This document shows positions 6,523 through 13,546 of a stretch of DNA of 13,590 bases, piece after piece (positions within the stretch are counted from its first letter, which is position 1; every line of letters starts with the position of its first letter). The stretch is from Bacteroidales bacterium UBA1253 (GTDB lineage: Bacteria > Bacteroidota > Bacteroidia > Bacteroidales > Paludibacteraceae), in assembly GCA_002308815.1 (NCBI GenBank), contig DBVX01000057.1:22754-36343 (forward strand), given 5' to 3'. The translations under genes and the position numbers were made by a program. The notes beneath the pieces are model-generated. The model did not search any database. It was given only the letters and a program-made list of their open reading frames with translations, and had not been told where the DNA came from.

Positions 6523-9500
6523 TCAGAACGGATATCCGATTCCGAAATTGAGACGGAGGGCATCCAGTGCAGACGGGATATTGAAATATGTGTTGATTGG
6601 TTTCGATTTGTCGGGATTCCAGTCCTTGTCGTACTTGTATGTCTGATAAGGAGCATGAATGGCGACACCCAAATCCAGACGGATGACGAGTCCGTCCAGA
6701 TCTATGCGCAGACCGGCACCGGTACCCAGAGCGATTTGCCTGAGCAGTTCAGGATTGTCCATGATACCGTCGTACAACTCGCTACGTAACTGTAGTTGCT
6801 CAATGTAGTCCGTGACACCAGCCTCTTTGAGCAGTTTGCCCGTACAGTACCAGTTCCACACGTTACCCGCATCGAGGAAAGTGGCTCCGTACAGTTTCCA
6901 TACGATAGGGAACCGCAACTCGATATTCGCCTCCAGTTTGATGTCACCTGCGTGGAAAAAATTATGGTTGTATTTTTCTGAATAGAAGTTACCGGCTCCA
7001 TATGCGTATGGCGAGGCGGCGCGCATACCATTGGGACCTCCGGCATAGAAGGCTTCTGACAATGGCGACTCCACAGAGTTGCCGAGCGGAATGTTCGCTC
7101 CGGCAAATATACGTGTGGCGATGCACACCTTTTCCGTGAAATTGAACTTGTTGCGCAATTCTGCAGTCAGCTTGACGAATTGGTTAAAAGTGAGGGAACC
7201 GAGCGTTTTTTCCAGTTCGTTCCATTTATGACCGAAGATACAATAGATGGCATTGATAAGGTTGCCGGATTCCTTGAAACCAAGATCCAGCAGGGTGTTG
7301 ACTGCACGCTTGGAACGGTAGTTATTATAGATGAAGTTATAACCGATAGACGGTACAAACTCATTGCCGGCAATAATCTTAATCAGTTGCGGATACTCTG
7401 CCGCTTTGCTGAGAAGGCTGTCCGATTCTGCCTTCATGCGAACTACGGAGAGGGAGAAAGGTGTGAATGTGTGGGTGATATAACGTGAACTATGGATGAA
7501 ATAGGAGAACGAACCGGTCAGTTTGTGTACACCGTAGCCGCCGGCAATGTTCTCATACTGATAGCCGAGCATATAGCGCGTGTCACCTTCAGGATTGTTG
7601 TCGCCTGCCCAATGCAGGTACGGGAAGATAATCGATGCGTTTGCACCGAGTTTGTAAGTGTCGGTTTTCTTCGGGTCACCCGGATGACGGTCTCGCAGTG
7701 CCCAATAGTAAGCGCAGTTGCCCTTGATGGAGAAGGTCTCACCATGCCCGAGTAGGTTCTTGACAGACGATTTGATTGTCGCATCCGGACCGATACTGTT
7801 ATTTGACCGGTACGCTACACCTGCATCGGCTGTCAGAACGTAGGTGCGCGTGATGCTGTCACCGCAGTATAGTTCCTTGCGGCGCCAGTCTTTAAGTGCC
7901 TGCACGCCAAGACCGCTTTTATACAGTTCTCCTTCAAAAATATTGTTATAGTCCCTTTGAGTAAAGGCACGCAGCAACACATTGCCATCTTGGGTCAGTT
8001 TGTATTCGGCAGACAGATTGTTGAGTAGTCCGCTTGTCTGGTTGACATCAGGATTGTCGGTTAAGGTAGAACCGACAGTGATACGGAATCGGTCTTTGAA
8101 GAAGGACTTGCTGATGGATATATTCATATCATTGGTCTTTCCGCCGGCATGTTCCGTCTGTGCGTTACTGATATCTATATCCACTATTTTCCCCATTTTG
8201 GAATTGGCCATCGCTGCATTGATACGGCTGTTGATGATGGAGGATAAGGCATAACCGTCCCTTTGTGTCGCCACGTTACTTTCGCCCAGATACATGCCCG
8301 TGGCGAGCAGGGTGGCAGCCAATCCTTCGCGCGTCTCTTCGTCCAGAGATGCCAGTTCGCGGGTGATGGTCTCATCGTCCGGTGCTTCCAGAAAGAAACC
8401 GATTGTATTCAGCCCTATGGAATCGATCACACCGTTCACCCGCACACCGGTCGTGAAAGCCACACGACGGGTCTCTTCCCCTTCCGACTGTACATCGGCT
8501 TTCACTTTCTGTGAAGCCGAGATGTTCAACAGGGTTCGGCCAAGAGACCCGTTAAACGCTATGTTACTGCCGGAATCCACATGGAAAGGCATGATCGGGT
8601 AGAGTTTCGGTGAATAGCGTATATAGCCTTCATCCACGTTAATCTGACCGCCAAGATGGAGAGGCATACTGTCTGCCAATGCATAACGCACATTGACCAT
8701 ACCGTGTGGTTTGACTTGCGCCATATTTTTCTTGTCAATCTGATAGGTGATATCGGTTACTGGCAGGATTGTGACATCCACATCAGCAAGGATGCTATCC
8801 AGTGGTCCTGTGACAGTGCCTTGAATATCCGTGGCCAATTCACCATAGAAAGGAACAGAATCGCCCTTTACCAGTTTAACCGGCACAAAACTGTCCGCTT
8901 CCAAAACGATGTCAAGTCGCATACTGCTGAGATCCAGACCTCCGGTCATGCTCAAAAACGTACTGTCCGCACCATAAACGGACAAACCGTTGAAATCCGT
9001 TTTGTTGTGGTTCATGACTATAGGAGTATCATCCAGACTGAATCGCGCGTTGTAGGGCTTGTATATCGCAGATACGCTGAGCGGCAGAACTTTGGCAGAT
9101 AGGTCGAAATTATTCGGCAGACCGTCAATCGAGGCATAAGCACGAATAGCTCCGTTCAGATCCACGTCCGTCGATTTGAGGATACTGTCTGCGATGTCCA
9201 GAGGGATGTCGTCCATCCGGACATCCGCTTTGATGCTGTTCTTGTAGTTTTGCGAGCGTGCGATGACCATCCTCACTTCACGACTGCTCAAATCCATTCC
9301 GCCGAAAACCAGACTGTCCATTTTCAGGAAACCTTCGCCGTCCAGATCGTTCTTCCGACGCTCCAGATTCAACTCCAAGTCCACATTCGTCTTCAATCCA
9401 TGCAGCGACATCGCCCCATCAGTCAGTCGGCTTTTCGCTTCCAATGAAGCGTGCATGCTGCCGTCTGTCATTCGGACAAGAAGATTTGCTTTCGCTGCCG

Positions 9501-11379
9501 GCAGACGCATTGCAGTATTGTCTTCCGGGTGACTGATTTCCGGAATAACCGCTTCTAACGACAAGTCCGTATGTGCAGGAGTTGAACCAAGCAGCAAGTC
9601 AATCTTCTCAATGTCCAGTCCTTTCCTGTCAATCATCCCTTGCGCCGGATTGCCGTGCCGTAACGCAACCTTCGCTCTTATCTCCGGAATCTTCTCCCGA
9701 AGTGTATCCAGAACCGTCATATCAGCAAAAGAGGAAAGAGAGGTCATGATGGCAGAGTCGTTCACAGCATTCAAAAGAGGTTGAATCTTTTCTGCCAGGG
9801 TAAATGCCGGTATCGGACTCTTCACATCCATCTCCAGACCGTCAGCAACCAGATTCAGCGAGGTTGCGCTGTCAGTGGTGAATTGCATATCCAGTTGTTC
9901 TGCATAGAAATCTTCGCCTGCCGTATGTGCTTTCACATTTCGCATCCGCGTCTGGTAGTTCACCCGTATTTTCTCCATCGTCAAGAAACCATCCTTCTCT
10001 TGGGATAAGAAATTGGCTACGTGAAACCGGTGTTCCGTCTGCGCCGCCACTCGCAGGCTGTTATTGGTCATGGCAAACGGCAGAAGCAAGACTCCTTCAA
10101 CGGCTTTTTCTGCCAATTCAACATCCAGACGCATACCGGATGCGTTGATGTTGTCGTAAATGGCATCCGTAAAGTGCATTTTGAGTTTGCAACGCATGTC
10201 CTGCGAATAGAGATTGATGCCTTTCCCTTCAGCATCTATCCTGCCCGCTATTTCTACATACCTGTTGTCTTGCATAAACGGTGAAAGATTCACCTTCTCT
10301 ACATCCAAACGCAGGTCATACGCCTCATTGTCAATGTTATAAAAACCTCTCAATTTTGCCTTGCTTCCACAGAAGTCTGCATCTGCGGTCACATTCACCT
10401 GCATCGTTTCCAAATTCATTTCCGTTGCGGACAAATCCACCCGGGTGTTCATTTCTTCCGACCGGATGTGCAACCCCCTGCTTGTAATCAGCTGGTGTTC
10501 CAAATCTATATAAGCGTTGCCGTATAAAGTATCGACAGGCAGCGAGAAATTACCTATCGTGAATTCCGTATGACCTATATCCACGCGGCGGACATCATAT
10601 TTGCTGTTTCCTACATCTGCCAGCACATTCGTCTGTAGTGAGCGGGTGGTCAGATCCATCCCTATGGGTGTTAGGCGGAAACGTACATTTCTGAACGTGC
10701 CGTCCGGTATATCGAAGCGCATAGGTGAAGAATCCTGTGCCGTGGAGTCTGAAGGAGTGTCCCGAAGTTCAATGCCTATATAGGAGTCGGAAAGTCGCAT
10801 ACCGCGGATGGGGAAATCTCTCTTTGCGATGCTCATGCTGGGACTTTGAAATTCCAGATGCCCGATGATCGCATCTATACCCACCGCCGCAATCATCGCA
10901 CCGGAATGGATGGTTGTCCTGTCCAGTTGCAGGCACTCTATTCCAATTGGCACGTCTGTCAAATCGTCGGTGCCTTGTGATGTCAGAATCATGGCCTTCA
11001 GACGCAGGGAGCGTACATAAAGCAAAGTGTCTTGACCCCGATGACCGAAATAAACACTGTCTATTTTTACATTAAGAGGCAAATCTACCTTTCCTTTCCA
11101 TGCGCGGTAAAGCGTGAAAGGTGATATATGAAAGGTAAATGGAGAATTGATCTGCTCCGGAGTTTCTGATGCTGATGCGATGGATAAAGAAATCTGACCG
11201 GCATCAATATCCAGTCCGGTCTGTCGTTGCGCCGTGGTGATAAATCTCTCCAACGCAATCTTGCGTAATGAGGGTATATGGATTACACACACCGCTGTCA
11301 CTGACAGTAGTACTACCACTCCTGCAACTATCCCGATGACAGCAAGAGGAACTCTCCAAAGCAACTTTCTTCCTTTCAC
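6523..11379 (-). CDS. tamB: TamB (DUF490) fused to a POTRA-less BamA/TamA/TamL-type outer-membrane beta-barrel
   Basis: With a GTG start at 11379 this is a 1618-residue protein. It begins with a short basic segment and a membrane helix (about 5-35), then about 800 residues of beta-rich repeats as in the periplasmic beta-taco of TamB. The DUF490 region (about 855-1165) ends in the family-typical FEGELYKSGLGVQ block. A C-terminal barrel (about 1175-1618) follows at once, with HTFTPF, the GGPNGMRA strap motif (near 1450), GDIKLEANIELRF, DAGNVWN and the terminal LNFGIGYPF. Normally TamB and the TamA/TamL barrel are two proteins, and the barrel protein has POTRA domains; none is seen here. The pair works in envelope biogenesis: outer-membrane protein assembly and phospholipid traffic. 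The frame is open to an ATG at 11526, but those 49 extra codons are AT-rich with poly-A runs and contain a promoter-like TACTTTTG. Start confidence is moderate; domain content is high. Confidence 0.88.
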   Translation of the reverse strand: MKGRKLLWRVPLAVIGIVAGVVVLLSVTAVCVIHIPSLRKIALERFITTAQRQTGLDIDAGQISLSIASASETPEQINSPFTFHISPFTLYRAWKGKVDLPLNVKIDSVYFGHRGQDTLLYVRSLRLKAMILTSQGTDDLTDVPIGIECLQLDRTTIHSGAMIAAVGIDAIIGHLEFQSPSMSIAKRDFPIRGMRLSDSYIGIELRDTPSDSTAQDSSPMRFDIPDGTFRNVRFRLTPIGMDLTTRSLQTNVLADVGNSKYDVRRVDIGHTEFTIGNFSLPVDTLYGNAYIDLEHQLITSRGLHIRSEEMNTRVDLSATEMNLETMQVNVTADADFCGSKAKLRGFYNIDNEAYDLRLDVEKVNLSPFMQDNRYVEIAGRIDAEGKGINLYSQDMRCKLKMHFTDAIYDNINASGMRLDVELAEKAVEGVLLLPFAMTNNSLRVAAQTEHRFHVANFLSQEKDGFLTMEKIRVNYQTRMRNVKAHTAGEDFYAEQLDMQFTTDSATSLNLVADGLEMDVKSPIPAFTLAEKIQPLLNAVNDSAIMTSLSSFADMTVLDTLREKIPEIRAKVALRHGNPAQGMIDRKGLDIEKIDLLLGSTPAHTDLSLEAVIPEISHPEDNTAMRLPAAKANLLVRMTDGSMHASLEAKSRLTDGAMSLHGLKTNVDLELNLERRKNDLDGEGFLKMDSLVFGGMDLSSREVRMVIARSQNYKNSIKADVRMDDIPLDIADSILKSTDVDLNGAIRAYASIDGLPNNFDLSAKVLPLSVSAIYKPYNARFSLDDTPIVMNHNKTDFNGLSVYGADSTFLSMTGGLDLSSMRLDIVLEADSFVPVKLVKGDSVPFYGELATDIQGTVTGPLDSILADVDVTILPVTDITYQIDKKNMAQVKPHGMVNVRYALADSMPLHLGGQINVDEGYIRYSPKLYPIMPFHVDSGSNIAFNGSLGRTLLNISASQKVKADVQSEGEETRRVAFTTGVRVNGVIDSIGLNTIGFFLEAPDDETITRELASLDEETREGLAATLLATGMYLGESNVATQRDGYALSSIINSRINAAMANSKMGKIVDIDISNAQTEHAGGKTNDMNISISKSFFKDRFRITVGSTLTDNPDVNQTSGLLNNLSAEYKLTQDGNVLLRAFTQRDYNNIFEGELYKSGLGVQALKDWRRKELYCGDSITRTYVLTADAGVAYRSNNSIGPDATIKSSVKNLLGHGETFSIKGNCAYYWALRDRHPGDPKKTDTYKLGANASIIFPYLHWAGDNNPEGDTRYMLGYQYENIAGGYGVHKLTGSFSYFIHSSRYITHTFTPFSLSVVRMKAESDSLLSKAAEYPQLIKIIAGNEFVPSIGYNFIYNNYRSKRAVNTLLDLGFKESGNLINAIYCIFGHKWNELEKTLGSLTFNQFVKLTAELRNKFNFTEKVCIATRIFAGANIPLGNSVESPLSEAFYAGGPNGMRAASPYAYGAGNFYSEKYNHNFFHAGDIKLEANIELRFPIVWKLYGATFLDAGNVWNWYCTGKLLKEAGVTDYIEQLQLRSELYDGIMDNPELLRQIALGTGAGLRIDLDGLVIRLDLGVAIHAPYQTYKYDKDWNPDKSKPINTYFNIPSALDALRLNFGIGYPF

Positions 11380-11450
11380 CGTTGAATTTTCAGATTCTTG
11401 ATCCCCTGAATAACTCTGTTCAGTATATGAACATATCCGAGCGTCATCCG

Positions 11451-11458
11451 CAAAAGTA
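11451..11458 (-). promoter_or_regulatory. Candidate -7 element for the tamB fusion
   Basis: The minus strand reads TACTTTTG, identical to the -7 elements of the dapB and TPR promoters in this window. No good TTTG is found 19-21 bases upstream; that stretch is a poly-T/poly-A region with a CACGTG palindrome. Transcription from here would start near 11445, about 66 bases before the GTG at 11379, and would exclude the ATG at 11526. A second -7 match, TATCTTTG (11531-11524), would start transcription near 11518, only a few bases before an in-frame ATG at 11514. Confidence 0.45.
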
Positions 11459-11547
11459 CTGTATTTTTTTTTCTCACGTGTTTTTTTATATTGCCACAGC
11501 AAATTATAGGTCATGTGTGACAACAAAGATATGTTTTTTGCAAAAAT

Positions 11548-11579
11548 ATTGCATCAATCGAATAAATAACATACTTTTG
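11548..11579 (+). promoter_or_regulatory. Promoter of the TPR-ribH-aspartate kinase operon
   Basis: TACTTTTG (11572-11579) matches the Bacteroidetes -7 consensus TAnnTTTG at every fixed position. ATTG (11548-11551), 20 bases upstream, is a one-mismatch -33 element. Transcription would start near 11584-11587, giving a leader of about 50 bases before the ATG at 11636. No other promoter-like match was noticed before the right edge, and the genes downstream are tightly packed. Confidence 0.65.
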
Positions 11580-11635
11580 CGCGCTTTTTGTGCAATTACG
11601 AACGGCAGAAACAACTAACACAACACATACATATT

Positions 11636-12319
11636 ATGGCAAAGAAAGAAGACTTTACGAAACAAGACCAGAATCTTGAGAACGTCGAAGAGGCAATGTC
11701 CACGACCAGTGTATGGATTGAGGAGCACAGCACAATGCTCACGTGGATTATCGTAGGCATCGCGGCCGTCGTGATGGGCTGCATCGCCATCAACAAGTAC
11801 GTCATCCAACCCAAGGCGCTCGAGGCAAGCAACGAGAACGCCAAGGCGGTCGCCTACTTCGCGAAAGGCGAATGGCAGAAAGCCCTCGCGGGCGATGACG
11901 CCGAGTGCATCGGATTTGAGGCGATAGCCGACGAGTACAGCCGCTATCAGGAGGGCGAACTCGCCGCCCTGTACGCCGGCATCTGCCACTACCAGCTGGG
12001 CCAGTACGAGGAAGCCGCCAAGTACCTCAAGAAATTCTCCGCCAACGACATGACCATCGACCCCGCCGCCCGCCAACTGCTCGGCGACGCCTACGTGCAG
12101 ATGGACGAACTGGAGAAAGCCGCCGTGGCCTTCCGCGCCGCCGCCAACTCGGAGAACGAGATTGTCGCCCCGATGAGCCTGAAGAAAGCAGGCCTCGTAT
12201 ATCTTGAACTCGGCGACAAGAAACAGGCACGGAAAGTGTTCGAGACCATCCGCAAGGAGTACCCCACCTCCGCCGAGGCATCCGACATTGAAAAATTCAT
12301 CGCACTGACGGAGGAATAA
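11636..12319 (+). CDS. Membrane-anchored tetratricopeptide repeat protein
   Basis: A 227-residue protein with a charged cytoplasmic N-terminus (1-33), one membrane helix (about 34-53, LTWIIVGIAAVVMGCIAI) and a C-terminal part of about three TPR-like helical pairs: around 108-137 (ALYAGICHYQLGQYEEAAKYL), 143-172 (AARQLLGDAYVQMDELEKAAVAF) and 180-210 (MSLKKAGLVYLELGDKKQARKVF). Such repeats bind other proteins, and the partner is not known. ATG at 11636 (MAKKEDF) is preferred over an upstream ATG at 11588, because the 16 extra codons fall in the leader right at the predicted transcription start. It is the first gene of the operon, with ribH starting four bases after its stop. A TPR protein next to ribH is a recurrent Bacteroidales arrangement, from memory. 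Codon use is strongly biased to C/G third positions, unlike the divergent tamB fusion. Confidence 0.85.
   Translation: MAKKEDFTKQDQNLENVEEAMSTTSVWIEEHSTMLTWIIVGIAAVVMGCIAINKYVIQPKALEASNENAKAVAYFAKGEWQKALAGDDAECIGFEAIADEYSRYQEGELAALYAGICHYQLGQYEEAAKYLKKFSANDMTIDPAARQLLGDAYVQMDELEKAAVAFRAAANSENEIVAPMSLKKAGLVYLELGDKKQARKVFETIRKEYPTSAEASDIEKFIALTEE
12310..12314 (+). promoter_or_regulatory. Shine-Dalgarno site deciding the ribH GTG start
   Basis: GGAGG lies inside the last codons of the TPR gene, eight bases before the GTG at 12323. Strong Shine-Dalgarno sites are uncommon in Bacteroidetes, so a perfect five-base core at good spacing supports this GTG as the true start. It also suggests that ribH is translated by ribosomes loading at the end of the TPR gene. 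Confidence 0.6.
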
Positions 12320-12322
12320 ACG

Positions 12323-12814
12323 GTGAGGGCCAATCTGTCATCATACGATGTCACCAAACTGCCCGCCAAAGAGATTGTGGCGGAACAGCACTACGCCATC
12401 GTGGTAGCCGACTGGAACGCCGACATCACCTACAAGTTGTCGAACGGCGCGTTGCACACGCTGCACAAGAACGGCGTTCCCGACAGCCATATCCTCGTGG
12501 TGCACGTCCCCGGTACGGTGGAACTGACCTACGCCGCCGCACGGCTGATAGGCAAGGTGGACGCGATAATCGTCATCGGCTGCGTGGTCAAGGGCGACAC
12601 GCCCCACTTCGACTACGTATGCCAGTCGGTGACGGAAGGCGTGACCCGCCTGAACGTAATGGGCAAGACCCCCGTCATCTTCTCCGTCCTGACCGTGACA
12701 GACAAGGAACAGGCGCGTGAGCGTGCCGGCGGCGAACTGGGGAACAAGGGCGTGGAAGGCGCAGTGACGGCAATCCGTATGGCTAATCTTCAGACCCATC
12801 ATGCGCGTCTTTAA
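12323..12814 (+). CDS. ribH: 6,7-dimethyl-8-ribityllumazine synthase
   Basis: A 163-residue protein of normal family length. RibH condenses 5-amino-6-ribitylaminouracil with 3,4-dihydroxy-2-butanone 4-phosphate to give the direct precursor of riboflavin. Recognisable positions are ADWN (29-32) near the substrate pocket, HVPGTVEL (61-68), GDTPHFDYV (91-99) with the conserved active-site His95, FSVLTV (120-125) and the terminal NKGVEGAVTAIRMANL (141-156). The start is GTG, backed by a GGAGG eight bases upstream; no ATG comes before the conserved core. The gene follows the TPR stop by three bases and overlaps the aspartate kinase start by 14 bases, so all three are probably one transcript. No FMN riboswitch is visible upstream, and the leader is too short to hold one. 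Confidence 0.95.
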   Translation: MRANLSSYDVTKLPAKEIVAEQHYAIVVADWNADITYKLSNGALHTLHKNGVPDSHILVVHVPGTVELTYAAARLIGKVDAIIVIGCVVKGDTPHFDYVCQSVTEGVTRLNVMGKTPVIFSVLTVTDKEQARERAGGELGNKGVEGAVTAIRMANLQTHHARL

Positions 12815-13532
12815 GTTTGGCGGCGCTTCCGTCCGGGACGCGGAGGGCATCCGTAACATAGGACGCATCATCGCGCAGACAGACGACCGGCTGATGGTCG
12901 TCGTCTCCGCCATGGGCAAGACAACCAACGCACTGGAAGGCCTGACGCGCGCACTGTGCGGGTACGACCTGACGGGCTTTGACATGCTGTATGACCAAGT
13001 GGTCAGCACAGGCGAACTGCAATCGACACGGATAGTGAGCGCCTACCTGAACCACTGCGGCATAGCGAACGAATGGATGGACATCACCCGGATAATGGTG
13101 ACCGACAACGCGTTCCGCCAAGCCAACGTCGATACAGACCTTACGCTGCGGCAACTGAAAAGCTACATGAGGGCCCATCCCGCGCACGTGTATGTGACGC
13201 AGGGATTCATAGCCGGCACAGCAGACGGCATGCGCACGACACTCGGGCGCGAAGGGTCGGACTACACCGCCGCCCTGCTCGCCAACCTGCTCAACGCCGA
13301 ATCGGTGACACTGTGGAAAGACGTACCCGGCGTGATGAGCGCCGACCCGCTGCGGGACAGCAGCGCACATCTGCTGCCGCATCTCACCTACGACGAGACG
13401 GAACGGATTCTCGCACAAGGCGCGCAAATCATCCACCCCAAGACCATCGCTCCCCTGCGGGAAAAGAACATCCCGCTCTATGTCAAGCCGTTCCTCAACC
13501 CCGAAGCGGAAGGGACGGTGATCAAAGACTGA
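12801..13532 (+). CDS. Aspartate kinase, short catalytic-only form without ACT domains
   Basis: A 243-residue amino-acid kinase that should phosphorylate aspartate, the first step to lysine/diaminopimelate, threonine and methionine. Visible are KFGGAS (5-10) and VSAMGKTTNAL (35-45) at the nucleotide/phosphate site, YDQVVSTGEL (64-73), TTLGREGSDYTAA (146-158), WKDVPGVMSADP (172-183) and IIHPKT (210-215). It stops at EAEGTVIKD, exactly where homologues (from memory, about 410-440 residues in Bacteroides and Flavobacterium) continue into ACT domains. The stretch between the second and third motifs is also short, about 18 residues where homologues carry a longer helical segment. The next gene begins 14 bases after the stop and no ACT remnant is seen, so this looks like clean loss rather than a recent frameshift. 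The start ATG lies inside ribH, implying coupled translation. Confidence 0.88.
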   Translation: MRVFKFGGASVRDAEGIRNIGRIIAQTDDRLMVVVSAMGKTTNALEGLTRALCGYDLTGFDMLYDQVVSTGELQSTRIVSAYLNHCGIANEWMDITRIMVTDNAFRQANVDTDLTLRQLKSYMRAHPAHVYVTQGFIAGTADGMRTTLGREGSDYTAALLANLLNAESVTLWKDVPGVMSADPLRDSSAHLLPHLTYDETERILAQGAQIIHPKTIAPLREKNIPLYVKPFLNPEAEGTVIKD

Positions 13533-13546
13533 AAATCCATTTACTT

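Larger units (their letters stand above)
11380..11635. other. Divergent AT-rich intergenic region between the tamB fusion and the TPR operon
   Basis: This 256-base spacer separates leftward and rightward transcription units and is much richer in A and T than either flank. It holds runs of nine T (11464-11472) and seven T (11481-11487), a CACGTG palindrome (11475-11480), candidate leftward -7 elements and one rightward promoter. Two direct TTGCA copies (11538-11542 and 11549-11553) lie 11 bases apart, about one helical turn, and ATTGCATCAAT (11548-11558) is an inverted repeat on which the rightward -33 element falls. These could be regulator contacts, but no known operator is recognised. If the tamB fusion starts at 11526 instead, the left 147 bases are coding. 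Confidence 0.55.

Noticed and set aside
6517..6537. GGATAT...ATATCC inverted repeat at the tamB-fusion stop as a terminator.
   Set aside because: The stem is only six base pairs, it lies mostly in coding sequence, and no T-run follows on the transcribed strand.
6438..6668. N-terminal extension of the GH57 protein to an upstream start at 6668.
   Set aside because: The extension overlaps the end of the tamB fusion, does not resemble GH57 N-termini, and crosses the consensus promoter at 6495-6464.
11464..11487. T-runs around a CACGTG palindrome as an intrinsic terminator.
   Set aside because: The palindrome is only six bases with no loop, so it cannot form a stable hairpin, and both flanking genes point away from it; the AT-rich runs fit promoter DNA better.
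13533..13546. Aspartate kinase truncated by a recent frameshift, with an ACT remnant downstream.
   Set aside because: Only 14 bases separate its stop from the next gene, and no reading of them or the following bases resembles an ACT domain.
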